From the NCBI GenBank assembly GCA_907163375.1, contig CAJQUW010003174.1, positions 620,001-684,000 on the forward strand: a DNA stretch of 64,000 nucleotides, read 5' to 3'. Below, one piece after another: positions 1-11,589 of the stretch. Source of the DNA: Prostheceraeus crozeri. Lineage: Eukaryota > Platyhelminthes > Polycladida > Euryleptidae. Both the position numbers and the translations under genes were made by a program. Below the pieces are notes generated by a model. That model made no database searches. It saw nothing but the letters and a program-made list of their open reading frames with translations, and had not been told where the DNA came from. Within the stretch, counting starts at the first letter, position 1. Every line of letters begins with the position of its first letter.

Positions 1-161
1 AACGTTGTGTGAAAGTAGATCAGTTGAACTGTTTTTGTCGAGAATAATTTTGTATATAAATGTCTTGATTGCGTTGTTTGTAATTTGTCGAGTTCGCTGA
101 AGACAGAACTTCTGACGTTCTGAAACATCTTCATTTGATAGAAAACACTGTTTTTTTTTAA

Positions 162-683
162 ACAGAATTAGATTGTTTTTGAGCGCATCACTTTGCTAGA
201 AGTGCAAACTGATTCAAAACGATGGCACATGCAGGAACTTACTAAGTGTGCAAAAGGAAGTGTTCAATACCTCACAGAGATAGGAAAAATAGTCGTGCGC
301 CGTTTGCCGATTACTATTAAATTCTTCAAAATACTCCAATCGCCACGATTCCTTCAGATTCGAAGAATTCAGATCATTGCGCAAAAGTTTTCTCGATAAT
401 GTTGGGCCCTCCGATCATTTTAAAAAAAGTTAGCAGGCGCATGAAAAAACGTTCACAAACTTGTGTGTAGAACTTGACATCGTCTGTGTCTCTTTGCTGT
501 GTGATCCGGTTGATAACAGTCACTGAAACTTCGCAGATTGGCGTGTTTAATGTTGAACTGGCTGCTCATTGTTCGATTGCTATGGTATTATGTCAGCAGA
601 TTGTGCCATTTCATTAACGTTACATGTTCCAATGCTTCCTTTCTGGTCAAACAGAAGAAGAGACGACCTGTCTAATTCTGTGG
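162..683 (+). repeat. Dispersed repeat R1, copy 1
   Basis: This is one of five recognisable copies of an unnamed dispersed repeat; the others are near 26.4 kb (inverted), 45.9 kb, 47.7 kb and 57.2 kb. Shared landmarks in order are GAATTAGATTGTTT, a CAAACTGATTCAAA block, GATTCGAAGAATTCAGATCA, GTTGGGCCCTCCGATC and GATCCGGTTGATA. The closest relative is the 57.2-kb copy. No protein frame of convincing length runs through it, and I see no TIRs or poly-A tail, so its class (LTR, solo fragment or non-autonomous element) is undetermined. Confidence 0.7.
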
Positions 684-2439
684 TTTTGTCTCTCCAAAAA
701 TGTAAATCTGGTCAAACTTTGTCTTAATCTAATGATAGTTCGAACAGATACAGCAAAAATCGAAGAAGTTCTTCAGATAAGTCAAAGCTTACTGCACAAT
801 GACATGCTGCAAATGTGTAAGCATTTCTGAAGATACTGTACTTCCCAAAATACATTGTTCAATGTAATTCTACATTTGCGAGTCGCTGCTATCCAAGCAA
901 TATCGGGAGACGAGTTAAAGAGTGAGCTATCATTTCAAATAATTTATTTTCTTTGCGTGATCGAACGACATTGTCATGTTTGAGTTACTACACTTTTTAG
1001 GTGCACTTCCTAACTTTTTTACCCTTCTCTTCAACTGAATGTACGGAATATACAAACTATGCTCTCCATCTGCTTCTTTCTTCAATTTCGAACACCATTG
1101 TTCAGTTGAATAGTCAAAGGACAAAGCCATCAACAATATTCAACATGCTAGCAGCATCCTGTCAAGAAGCGTATCGGTTTACGACTTTTAACCTTCTCTA
1201 GATCGCTTATTGACAGATTTCAAAGGCAATTAGCCGCATTTTCATAATGCACGAGTATTAATGAACACTACTCATTCATCAAAACTTCTTTCATTGCAAC
1301 CAACAGAGCGTGGCTCTGTCACACCGTTGGGTAAGAAGTAGAGGAGTAGAAAGCGCGGAACTTGCCTTGTACCGTTAATTTGACTGAAGCTCCGTCATGC
1401 CAGATGCAATTTCTGTCTGCATCCTTTTTGAAACAATTGAGAGAATAAAACTCATGTCCTGACTGGCGTTGGGGTTGGTGCCACGCTCAAATCGTCTCTG
1501 TTAAAGTCTTTACTCTAGTCGACTTTTCTTGTAGGTCGGAGGATGAAAACAGACCTTGGGGAGTGAAACTCTGAGAAAGCGACAGAAGTAGTGTCCATCC
1601 TGTCACGGATAATTATGCTGGTTAATCAATTGTCAGAATCGATACTCACAAAGTTCGAGATACCTTCTGCGTTTGAGATCTAACTCAATTGATAGCGAGA
1701 ATTCCTTCATCTTAGCAGTGTAATTTGCAACCCATTATCTAGAGGTGTCTCAAATTGCTAATCCACAGTACCACTAGAAAAATGTCGTCACATAAGCAGG
1801 TTGTTTCAGCATTTCATGTATTAAGTTGATGCACTTTTTCTGTTCTTCTAATAAAATGAGAGGTAAATTCTTTTATCTTAATAATACGAGTATGTGCACA
1901 GTGAGTCTGCCACCTGAAAATGATAGAATGCCAACCGCTCTTGCTGAAAAAGCGAACCACTTCCTATTGTATTTGCGTCCAGTGTCATGACCGATCTATT
2001 TCCTCAATCAATTTTCTCACTGTTAAGTAAGAGTTAAAAAGCAGATTGAGAAATGAATGTGAATAAGCAACATGTATTAATTCAAACATTAGAGACATTT
2101 TTTAGAGGGATCCTAATAGTAGTTAATCAGAATAACAATAAAAGCTGACTCAAGTTGTAGCACTCCATGATATTTGTATTGTCTTCGTGTATCCACTTCC
2201 TCCTTCATCTGGTCGTATTGTGTCCAGTAGCCGATCCGCTTGACCACTCTGGTAACTCAATGTTCAACGCAGGCCATGTTGACCCGGGCGACCCTTGTTC
2301 CGATACGGAATCATTTTTCTATTCACCATATACATGTATCCATGCGTATATGTATGGGTGTTGGGCGAGGACGAGATTAAGGAAGGAACCGCTTCTCCTT
2401 CGCGAGTGTGCACGCATTGTGATTCGAGCGTCTGCAGTC
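684..2439. other. No recognisable gene
   Basis: Only short chance reading frames occur here, on both strands, none with a recognisable domain or conserved motif. The stretch at 2170-2440 is more GC-rich than its surroundings and may be degraded repeat attached to the neighbouring SINE, but I cannot name it. Confidence 0.5.
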
Positions 2440-2620
2440 CGGTTAATCATCAGCTTATTACTTGATCCACTTGGTACCTCCACGTAGCTGGATTACAGGT
2501 GTTTCCCAAACACCCGGTCGGAGATATTATCAATAAGGTTGACTGCGCAAGGAGTCGAACCTGGGCCATCCAGACCACAGGCAGACACCTAAACCATTGT
2601 GCCACTCGCTCGCCTCGCTG
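2440..2620 (-). repeat. tRNA-derived SINE
   Basis: Read on the minus strand from about 2618, there is a tRNA-like head with an A-box-like TGGCACAATGGTTTAGG and a B-box-like GGTTCGACTCC about 30 bases later. That spacing is expected for an internal RNA polymerase III promoter. The body continues towards 2450 without the acceptor-stem pairing a functional tRNA would show. A SINE is therefore more likely than a tRNA gene. Its 3' boundary and target duplication are not clear. Confidence 0.6.
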
Positions 2621-2957
2621 GGAAGAAAGGCGCATATTTCCAAAAGTAATAGAAATCACAATCGCAGTTACATAATTGATACGAAATAAAATGAAAGTCA
2701 GAAATCACCAACTACAATAATGAAGAATGTTCATCATGACATAAGCGCGTAAACTTGAAAGTCAGGTCCGTTAAATTCACTGTTCATGAGGACAGTGGTG
2801 AATTGAAAGAAGGAAGGCTGATACTTTTATAGGCACACAAAAATGCTTGGGAAAATGAAATTTCCTGGGAATGTGTCTGTATAACACATGGGAGCTGAAA
2901 CAGTCGATTGTTTTGAGCAATTTCTTACTCAACGTTGCACGCCTGGTAGCAAGGTTG

Positions 2958-4120
2958 CTACTGGTGGATGCGAACTTTGACCCACCATATATCGACCTCA
3001 TTGCACGATTTCAACTCTTTGTAGTTTTTTAGAAAGACCAATTGGCAAATAAACAAAACTGGAGACGCGTATTCAAGGACAGAGCGCATTAGAACAAGAT
3101 GAATCTTGAGTAAATCATTTACGTCAGTAATATACTTGAGCTTCCTGAGGACTAAGAACCCTCGATTACACCTTTTAATCACTTGGTGTCCGTGGCACAG
3201 TGGTTGCGTACTTGGACTAGCGATCTCATGGTCCAGAGGTCGAACCCGGAAAGTGTCACTGGAAGTCGGCAGGAAGGGCATCCGGACTACAAAGCACCAC
3301 AACGATCCAAAAAAAGTCTGACTTCAGTCAGCACCGTCCAAGGCCCCAGTAGGGGTAAAAAGTGACGTAAAATCCGTAAAAAAAATCACTTCTGCAACAT
3401 GATCATGCAAAGACTACTTGTTGCTCAAAGTAACACCAATGACTTTGCATTTGTTTACAATTGGTATCGACAATGTCATTGAGCAGTCGCCTTTTCTTTT
3501 GTTGCAAATGAGCACTTTTGATTTCTTTTGAGATGAACTTCAGTCGAGATAGTAACTTCATCATTGCTGTGTAATTCCAGTAGAACGACTTGGTTGAAAT
3601 CATCGGCGTACTGATTAAGGTGAGTGCTTTCCCAAAGCAGGGATGAAGTCTGCTACGAAAATAGAAAAGAGAGCGGGCCAACGTAGAGCCTTGTGGAGCA
3701 CCCCTGTTCATAACACAAGTGTGAGAATAACTGTCGTTAACGCGTACCTGAAAATGTCGATCATCAAGATAGCTCCTCAACCATCTAACAGCACCTACTG
3801 GAAAAGGTAAGGCTTTGAGGTTTCCAATAATCACTTTGTGACTTGTTTAATCAAATGTAGACGAGAGGTCACAGGAAACAACACTTGTTTGAGTTCTGCC
3901 AAACTCCGAATAGCACTTTCCATTGTATCAACCGGAGCTGCAGTTGTAGAGTGACACGGTCGAAACCCGTGCTGTTCATTACCACAAACACTTTCAAATA
4001 GTTGCCACATTTCACCGATCATAATTCTTTCAAAAATTTTCGACGGCACTGAAAGCGGACTGATTGGACCCTTCCTACAGACCCCTTCATCAAATTCTTG
4101 GCTTGTTTGCTTGAATCGAT
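2958..4120 (-). pseudogene. Degenerate non-LTR retrotransposon (CR1/Jockey-like) RT
   Basis: Minus-strand fragments translate as consecutive pieces of a LINE reverse transcriptase. Near 4050-3840 is FERIMIGEM followed by EQHGFRPCHSTT (the region before RT motif A). Near 3730 is RGAPQGSTLA, the classical (G/A)PQGS motif B. The C-terminal block HDHVAEVIKRCNRGFLVLRKLK reads across the SINE insertion site, followed by MRSVLEYASPV. Frameshifts and stops occur between blocks and the catalytic FADD region is not preserved in frame. This is a dead, 5'-truncated copy. The clade is inferred from motif style only. Confidence 0.75.
3185..3383 (+). repeat. tRNA-derived SINE inserted in the LINE relic
   Basis: The head carries an A box (TGGCACAGTGGTTGCG) and a B box (AGGTCGAACCC). 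The tail is A-rich and ends in a short poly-A run. It is flanked on both sides by the 8-bp sequence AATCACTT (3177-3184 and 3384-3391), a target-site duplication typical of LINE-mobilised insertion. Removing the SINE and one TSD copy restores the minus-strand LINE frame across the site, which fixes the boundaries. Confidence 0.85.
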
Positions 4121-4176
4121 GTCAAAACTTTGGGGAAAGCTGACTTTAAGTAAAACAATGATTTAAGTCACACTGT

Positions 4177-4260
4177 CGCCCGTCGATAGCTGAGTTGGTA
4201 GAGCGTTGGCCTAGAATGGCAGAGGTCGGTGGTTCAAATCCACAAAGACACGCAGTTATT
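4177..4260 (+). repeat. tRNA-like sequence / SINE head
   Basis: It contains a strong A box (TAGCTGAGTTGGTAGAGCG) and B box (GGTTCAAATCC) at tRNA spacing. The acceptor stem and anticodon arm do not fold convincingly, and extra bases follow the T arm. I read it as a SINE head or tRNA pseudogene. A decayed tRNA gene is the alternative. Confidence 0.5.
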
Positions 4261-5024
4261 ATCCGTCTGTGAAGTTGAAAATCAGGACTCAAAACAACAC
4301 GATATCTTTATACATGAAGTTAATTGATAGTCTAGTTTTATTACGCTGTTTCATGTGAAAGCTTCGTTTATTGCGGTTGTCAACATCACCGCTCTTCTAA
4401 ACGTTCTTCTGGCTGCGATGGCAACGTCTGCACAAGGACAGTTTTGGTGGCATGGCACGCTTACCGTCCTACTCCAGTCCTGGGTTCCATGCGATGTTTT
4501 TATTCTGAAAATATCAAACTTATCTTCTTGAAAACGTTCGATATTATAGCAATGGCAATACGATGTCTATCCGACATTGAAAATTTAGAACGAGCGAAGC
4601 GATAGATGTCTATTCGGATCATGATATATATTCAAAAGAATCATATCAATGAATCAGGCATGGATATCCATGAATCAGACCAATGATTTACAGAGATATG
4701 TAGCCAAGACATCCATGAAATGTATATTTGGCATAGAAGTAGACGCTATTACTCATCAGCAATGTTAAGTTGAAAGTAAGTTTCAATTCATTCAATGTTG
4801 ATTTCTTTGTCAATAAATTAACGTAGAAATTGTTAGATTTTTAATTACACTGACTAGATACAGACATATTCAACAATGTTAACATTACCATGGATTTTGA
4901 GGATAACAATGTAAGACATTTGAGGGCGCGTAGGCGCCTGAGAATGTCTGACATTGTTGCCCGAAAAAATCTATGTTAACACTATTGTGCGTAATTGACA
5001 TGGTCTGGGCAACAATGGTATGAC

Positions 5025-5280
5025 CATAGAAATAAACTGTTTGTCTGAAGTTGGCTAGAATGGAAATTGACACAAGGTCGCGGCACATCCGAGGGAACTA
5101 AGTTGGGGCATGAAGAACCAATTAAAAGCTTCGATTTACTCATGTGACTGATTCTAACCCAATGATACAGACGTTGGCAGGTGCATCTAAGTGAAAATGC
5201 GTGCGATTTATGTGCCGTTATTGTGCATTGCATGAAGCTTAATTTCTATTCTAGAGGTTTTATTGTTATCAATTTCTATG
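5025..5280 (+). mobile_element. hAT-type MITE (CATAGAAAT family), solo copy
   Basis: A 256-bp element begins CATAGAAAT and ends ATTTCTATG. The flanks are GGTATGAC (5017-5024) and GCTATGAC (5281-5288), matching at 7 of 8 positions, an 8-bp target duplication as expected of hAT transposition. The interior is closely related to the two nested copies at 37.1-37.6 kb. It has no coding capacity. Confidence 0.8.
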
Positions 5281-5437
5281 GCTATGACTATACATACTCG
5301 TATGCAGACATACACTAGATTTCTTAAATATCTTTCACATGTATAGATATAGATATCATCACTACGGGATACATTGTTGCCTTCTTTTTTCACATTGTGC
5401 CATAGCTAAATTACGCACAATAACAGTTGATTGTCTT

Positions 5438-5792
5438 CCACGGTGTCCCCATTTCAACATTCAGACTCAAAAAATATACCATCGGCCAAACCTGTTTTTT
5501 CATGATCCATGACCCATTTGAAGTGTATAATCGCAAAAAGGAAAATTTTTTAATGCTCAGATTTTTTTTAAATGGCCAATTTTCAAAATGGCGGCTATTT
5601 TCGCTATGTGTGTCCTCTTTTTTTCAACTCAACGCATTTCCGAGACAAGGTAGCCGTCATAACACTATATATTGTTGTAATGCATCCATAAAATACTTGA
5701 AGGAATTGTCAAGTACTGTCTGCAAAGGTGACATATCTATTTTATGAGTAGTACGTGCTAGTTTTACCACTATTTTGCAAAAATAGAAAATA
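5438..5792 (+). repeat. Left TIR of the 5.4-kb transposon
   Basis: An exact reverse complement of 8657-9011, including its 8-base T run. It lies outside the coding region and probably holds promoter and transposase-binding sites. Short open frames in it are mirrored in the right TIR and are not genes. Confidence 0.95.
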
Positions 5793-6433
5793 ATTTCATT
5801 CATTTATTAAATCAGAAATTTCCCGCAGCTATTGAAATTGCAAAAGTACTTGAAGCTCAGAATCTAAGAATTTACAAATGTCGATAATGATCTTCAAAAC
5901 CTATCCGTTTTAGCTATCAAATGAAATCTCGAGCGTCTTTTGTCATCTCATTTATTCTATCATCGTATTTTTTTCTATGACATGTCTTATCTTCACATCT
6001 CATGTTATGTTTTGTCACCATAATAGACCATCAAGATCATTTTTCTCAACGTCTAGAGCAGACTCGGAAAAGGCTCATTGTTTCAGATTACCGGCTACAT
6101 AAAGTCATTAGTAAAGCCACCATATAACATGCAAGTGTGATATAGAGTTTAGAGGGTAAAGAATTCTCCGCTTCATACTTCTATTCTTTACTCTACTTAT
6201 ATAAAGATATAGAAGCCATAAAATATCTATTGTCTTGACTCATTATGTTGCGTGCGGTAATAGCATTGTTCGATTTCTTCATTAAACTGCTAGTGCATCG
6301 TGATTGATTGAAACTGATTGATGAGTCATACCAAAGATATCCATGGTCATACACATGCATGTTATGGCATAAATATAACATAGGAATTGAATTGTAGCTC
6401 ACTGGTAAATTTTTGATTTCATTTACGATCAAA

Positions 6434-8393
6434 ATGGCAACGGCGTTAGATGAAACACACGAAAAACTACGGAAGAGAGTATGCATCGTTTGTTACCGGA
6501 AAGCGTCGAGAAATCTTTCTGCTAAAGAAATTTCTATCGTACAAGAACATTTAATTGAACACTTTGACATAGACAATCCTGATTTTCCAGTGGCGTTTGT
6601 GGAGGTTGTCACATGCTATTACTGAAGAAAGGTAAAGGGGACAGTGTTGACTTTTTTCTACCAGATGACTACGATCCGCGACGTCAAACAAACACTCGAT
6701 CCTGCAAGAAATGTGAGTGTAGAATTTGCTCTGTTGCACTGATGAGCCTACAAGATGCAGTTAAATTGAAACGGAAATCAGGCCGACCTCAAACAAATGT
6801 GATTCCACCTGTTGAACATTTCAAAATATGTGGACGTTGTTTTGCAAAGATCTATAGAGGAAGTAACCATTCAGTTGAAATGTGCTCTTCTAGACGGGCA
6901 ACAGTTTACAACGTTGAATCTTTGTTGGATTCCCTTTCAAAGCAAACTAAACAGCGAGTTGCAAGTAGAACCATCAACGAATCCACTTCGCTAGCCACGC
7001 TGGGAAACTGCGATCGAAGAATACCGTCGAAGAGAGAAAGCCTAGGAAGTCCTATTATTCAGGCAAGTACTTTTACAAAAATTCAACAAAGACTTTATTT
7101 AAGTACTCGAGAAGTAAGCAAGCTATCACAAGATCTACGAAATTCTAACCCCGGAATTGTAGAACGTCGTCTTAGAGACAAACTATTTGAACTGAATCAT
7201 TCATTGGATGGATTCTTTGACCTTCGATTACTGCCATTCAAGATCCAAAAATCTGACGTCGATTCAAAAGAAGAATGGGCAGTTGTTTGTCGTGATTTGA
7301 ACGTTTTCGTCGATTTTGTTCTTCGAGAAAGAGGTATTGACAATGACTCGGCTTTGATAAAAATCGGCATTGATGGCGGAGGTGGTTTTATAAAATGCTG
7401 TCTTTCCATCTTCGATCCGTCAGATGATGCAACAGGCACATCAAGGCGTTCGGAATTCAAAGACTCAGGAGTCAAACGTTGCTTCATTATAGGCATCGTT
7501 CCTGAAGTACCCGAGAACTACTACAATCTGAAACAGTTGTGGATCAATGTCGGCATTCATTTGCTCAACCGGAAATTTACGATTGCCAGTGACCTAAAAT
7601 TATGCAATATTTTGCTCGGTCTGATGTCACATAGCAGTGTGCATCCATGCTCATGGTGCGATATCAAAAAAGATAGACTCGATTGCAAAGGAAATCAGAG
7701 AACTCTCGGTACTTTGAGGAAACTGTTTTGGAATTACTATGACGATGGCGCAGTGAAAGAAAAGGCAAAATATCATGGTAACGTCGTTCATCCTCCAATG
7801 TTTGTGGTAAATCCGATATCACCACAGTTATTTCTCTCGTTCCCCCACCTGAACTACATTTACTCACAGGACCGGTAAATACCATATTTTCGGCTTTGCG
7901 AAAACTTTGGCCACAGGCTTACGAGTGGTTGCTACGCTGTGGTATCCAAAGAGAAGGCCTGCATGGAGGAAGTTTCACCGGGAATGCCAGCAGGAAGTTG
8001 TTGGCGAATGTTGATGTTCTAGAGCAAATGGTTCCGAACAATCAAATTGTATTTATTGAGGCATTCAGGCGTTTCAAAGACGTCATCGACTCATGCTATG
8101 GAAGTACCTTGGATGCTGACTATGCCACAAAAATCGAATTATTCAAGATATCTTATCAAAAGTTGAAGATCCCAATCACACCGAAGATCCATGCCGTGAT
8201 TTTTCACATTACTGAGTTCTGCTCCTTCAATGGCAACAAAGGTCTTGGGCCATGGAGCGAGCAAACTTCAGAATCTGTCCATTATGATTTTCAGCGTGTG
8301 TGGGACAACTATAAAATCCGCAGCACTGAGAACAATAACTATGGCAAACAATTGTTTTCTGCTGTATGCAGATACAATAGCTTGCATTTATGA
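6434..8393 (+). pseudogene. DDE-like transposase, two -1 frameshifts
   Basis: The gene starts at the ATG in an AAAATGGC context and would encode about 650 residues. Order of features: zinc-binding-like cysteine pairs (CIVC; then a CxxC and H around the first break; CKKCECRIC; CGRC); a central block with IKIGIDGGGGF (near 7365-7390), a candidate first catalytic Asp; IASDLKLCNILLGL (near 7585), a candidate second Asp; HPCSWC (near 7645); and WSEQTSESVH (near 8254), a candidate catalytic Glu. A Cys pair between the second Asp and the Glu is known from several cut-and-paste families. Frame changes by -1 at TTTGTGG (6596-6602) and again at TTTGTGG (7801-7807). A polyadenylation-like AATAAAG lies near 8503. 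The catalytic assignment is inference. Confidence 0.7.
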
Positions 8394-8656
8394 ATTTTCT
8401 AATTATAAATGAAGTTCGTTTTAGCAACTGGTAGTGTGGCTTGGTAGAACTAACTTGTTAATCTTGTTATTGAAACATGTCTTCTCTGAGCAAAATTTGG
8501 ATAATAAAGTCTTTTCTCTCATCCTGTAATATGATTTGATACTCGAATATTGAATGGTCAGTACTTCTTCCGATAGATAATGCAAATGTACATGCTTCAT
8601 GCATCGTCTATGGCTATAGCGAAATCTTTCATTGCATGAAAAAACAGACTCAAAAA

Positions 8657-9011
8657 TATTTTCTATTTTTGCAAAATAGTGGTAAAACTAGCACGTACTA
8701 CTCATAAAATAGATATGTCACCTTTGCAGACAGTACTTGACAATTCCTTCAAGTATTTTATGGATGCATTACAACAATATATAGTGTTATGACGGCTACC
8801 TTGTCTCGGAAATGCGTTGAGTTGAAAAAAAGAGGACACACATAGCGAAAATAGCCGCCATTTTGAAAATTGGCCATTTAAAAAAAATCTGAGCATTAAA
8901 AAATTTTCCTTTTTGCGATTATACACTTCAAATGGGTCATGGATCATGAAAAAACAGGTTTGGCCGATGGTATATTTTTTGAGTCTGAATGTTGAAATGG
9001 GGACACCGTGG
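8657..9011 (-). repeat. Right TIR of the 5.4-kb transposon
   Basis: The perfect inverted partner of 5438-5792, ending GGGGACACCGTGG. The bases just outside (TAGGTTTAC) do not match those outside the left end (GATTGTCTT), so no direct duplication can be assigned. Confidence 0.95.
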
Positions 9012-11336
9012 TAGGTTTACTCTTGCTATACTTGCAGCCTCTCACGACTTAGAGGCATTAGACCTACTTCGGTTTAGACAATAGATAATGAGAGCTTTCT
9101 ATGCACATCAGCTGTTAGATCGCTTTGATCTCAATAATGCATTATTTATAATGAGAAGAAAACTCACACACATTCACATTTTCTAAGTCACAGCTAGTGA
9201 TGGATTACAGGAAGCGTGCAGTGTTGTGCAAAAAGCAAAATAAATTGAAAGGCAATCATAATTTGAAAACTATGCAGATGTCTTTATGAAACTTTCGTAC
9301 TTTAAATTGATTTCATCCGCATGTCTTCATGTGAATTATGAAGAGTAGATAATATCTCATTCAATAGCTATTTTTAAATCAACTAACTAAGGAGACTGTG
9401 AATTGAAACATCGTTTTTCATCTGGCTTTATGGTTCACATTGCTGAGAGCATCAAAGCATTGTTTTTTTTGTCACGATATTTCAAGTACTGTGTGATAAG
9501 ATCTTCAAAACAATTATCTGATGAACATTTCGGCTATTTGCTACCTGTATTTCCCGCAATTCCTAAATAATTAATCAGATATTTTACTGTATAGATAAAA
9601 ACTTGATCAAGAAGAGTATGTACTATTAAAGAAGCTGTTATTTTAAGCTAATGCGGTGATGTGCGCAAATGAAAACATGGATGACAAAAATAACTCGTCA
9701 AAGATGAAGAACTACATAATGCATACATAATGTTTCTCATTTTGCCGAGGAAGCAAGTGCACGTTGTTCATAAAGTTTAAATTAATCTTTACATATTAGA
9801 GATATGTACATGTGCATTTTTAAAATATAATTTGGAGATCATTGTATAGGGTTGACCGATCAAGACGTTGATCATCCGTTTCATTATATAGACATATGAC
9901 ACATCAACTCTAGAATGACATGATCATTCGCAACATTAACACTTCGAGTTTATCGCTGACATTCCAGCAGGATAATGACTCATTCATCAATATCATCCTA
10001 TTTCGACATTAACAGCCAGTCATACCACTCATATCACGTGATAGATTTGGCTGAATTCGAGTTTGTCAGATATCTTCTATAGATATATCAATTAAATGGT
10101 TTCCAAGGTTAGAAACTCATTTGTCTTTAAGGCAAGTAGTTAATAAAGCATGTCACTAAGTGCCAAATGCTTAAGTATTTGCGATGAGTGGCATTGCCAC
10201 GCTAATACTATTGATACACGAAAACATATAGGCTGCTTATAATATCAAGATTGCAACCTGGTCGAGTTTGCCGGTATCGCCGAAAGTGTCAGCTATGGCA
10301 AAGTTATCCATTATCATACGAATAATGCATGGAGTATTGTGGCCGATGTAGGGCCTAAGAAAAGACACTGTGATGTTATCCACATAACCTAGTTATAACA
10401 CGGATGTTCCATCTCAGTCAATGAACTATATCGAATTAATATCAAATGTTTATTGGACATTTATGAATTCTCCTTTCATATGGTATGGTAAAACCATGCA
10501 ATCTAAACTACATAGAAGTGTATTCCTAAATTTGATAAGGTAAAACCGTGTAGTTAGAACTGCATAGATTTTACTTAACATACTCGAGAAAAGACACTTG
10601 TCTTACAAACAACTTGTTCATGTACCATAGTTTAAACTGCAGGTTTATTCTCTATCAAATTATGTAAAGTCAATGAAGTGCACGGTTTATAAAATTTGTA
10701 ACTTTTTTGTTATTCATTTTCATTGAAACATATTTCTTGTGGTCTCTAACGGCATCAAGAAGACTACGAAAATGGCATGATAAGTAAAAACCATGTAGTT
10801 TAAACATACATGGTTTTGCCTTAACACGGCCGAGCAGAATTACCGCAATGAGGTGAAGCATTCCGTTTCAAATGCCATTGCCACAACAACAGTATAATGA
10901 AAGCAAGATCTAAGGTTAATTCGCCCTATTCAATGGCGATCTATAGCTGCAGACATGAAACAAAGAGGCAAATACTAAAGTAACGGCTAAAAGGTAAGGA
11001 TTTGAACAAGTATCGCGAACAACATTAAAATATCTATCTTTATGAGAACGATCAAGAAGTCTTGGCATGTATTCTTCCATGGTTTATACATTTAGCGATG
11101 AATCTCATGATCGATGTGTTTTATATCTTTCTAGGATTTATTGTTGATGTAGACTTTATTAAATGTTATTGGAGTACTGATTTCAAGACAAAGTGTGATT
11201 AGCTAATATTGAATAAGACAACCAACATCCATCTATATGGTAAGTTTATAGACACGCAGATGAACAGAAAATTAGTTCATTTGGTCCGTATTACTATGGG
11301 GCCATTTTGAAGGTCTAAAGGGGTCCATATAGTAAC
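9012..11336. other. No recognisable gene; short palindromic motif cluster
   Basis: No supported coding region. Between 10,490 and 10,822 a motif around GGTAAAACCATG / CTACATAG recurs three times (near 10,494, 10,539 and 10,784). The last copy contains the hairpin arms AAAACCATGT and ACATGGTTTT. These may be remnants of a small inverted-repeat element. Confidence 0.4.
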
Positions 11337-11417
11337 TTAGGGCCGATTTCACGAAGCGGTATTAGCTTACTCTCGGTAATAACTTGTTGAGAATCAATAA
11401 ATTTACTCTCATGTGGC

Positions 11418-11435
11418 TTTCACGATGCGGTGTTA
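11418..11435 (+). promoter_or_regulatory. Subterminal copy of the Harbinger-1 end motif (left)
   Basis: TTTCACGATGCGGTGTTA repeats the terminal TTTCACGAAGCGGTATTA with two mismatches, about 78 bp inside the left end. A matching inverted copy lies at 14582-14602 near the right end. Repeated subterminal motifs are typical transposase or partner-protein binding sites; that role is inferred. Confidence 0.5.
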
Positions 11436-11589
11436 GTTACTACCGGGATTACTCGGGAGGAGCAATTTCTTTACGCCCGGTAGATAACAAAATCAATATA
11501 TTTACTACCCAGATTTACTCCCTCAAGAGGGTAGGTATAACTCTGCTAGTGAAGTCAAATGCGATCAGTTTCTTTAGTCGCTGCTCGAG

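Larger units (their letters stand above)
5438..9011 (+). mobile_element. DNA transposon with 355-bp TIRs, superfamily unassigned
   Basis: A 3,574-bp element is bounded by inverted repeats beginning CCACGGTGTCCCC that match at every base for 355 bp. It encloses one plus-strand transposase-like gene (6434-8393). The identical TIRs imply recent transposition or repair. The flanking DNA shows no convincing target-site duplication. Long TIRs plus a cysteine-rich DDE-like protein exclude Tc1/mariner, PIF/Harbinger and typical hAT. I cannot place it in a named superfamily from sequence alone. Confidence 0.85.

Noticed and set aside
4177-4260. Functional tRNA gene
   Set aside because: A and B boxes are good but the acceptor stem and anticodon arm do not pair convincingly; a SINE head or pseudogene fits better.
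5427-5747. A 106-codon open frame as a gene
   Set aside because: It lies almost wholly inside the left TIR and its mirror image recurs in the right TIR; it is non-coding terminal DNA.
6590-7812. Programmed -1 ribosomal frameshifting in the transposase
   Set aside because: TTTGTGG does not offer the X XXY YYZ arrangement in the zero frame and I see no obvious downstream pseudoknot; one-base loss or sequencing error is simpler. The coincidence is still reported as a finding.
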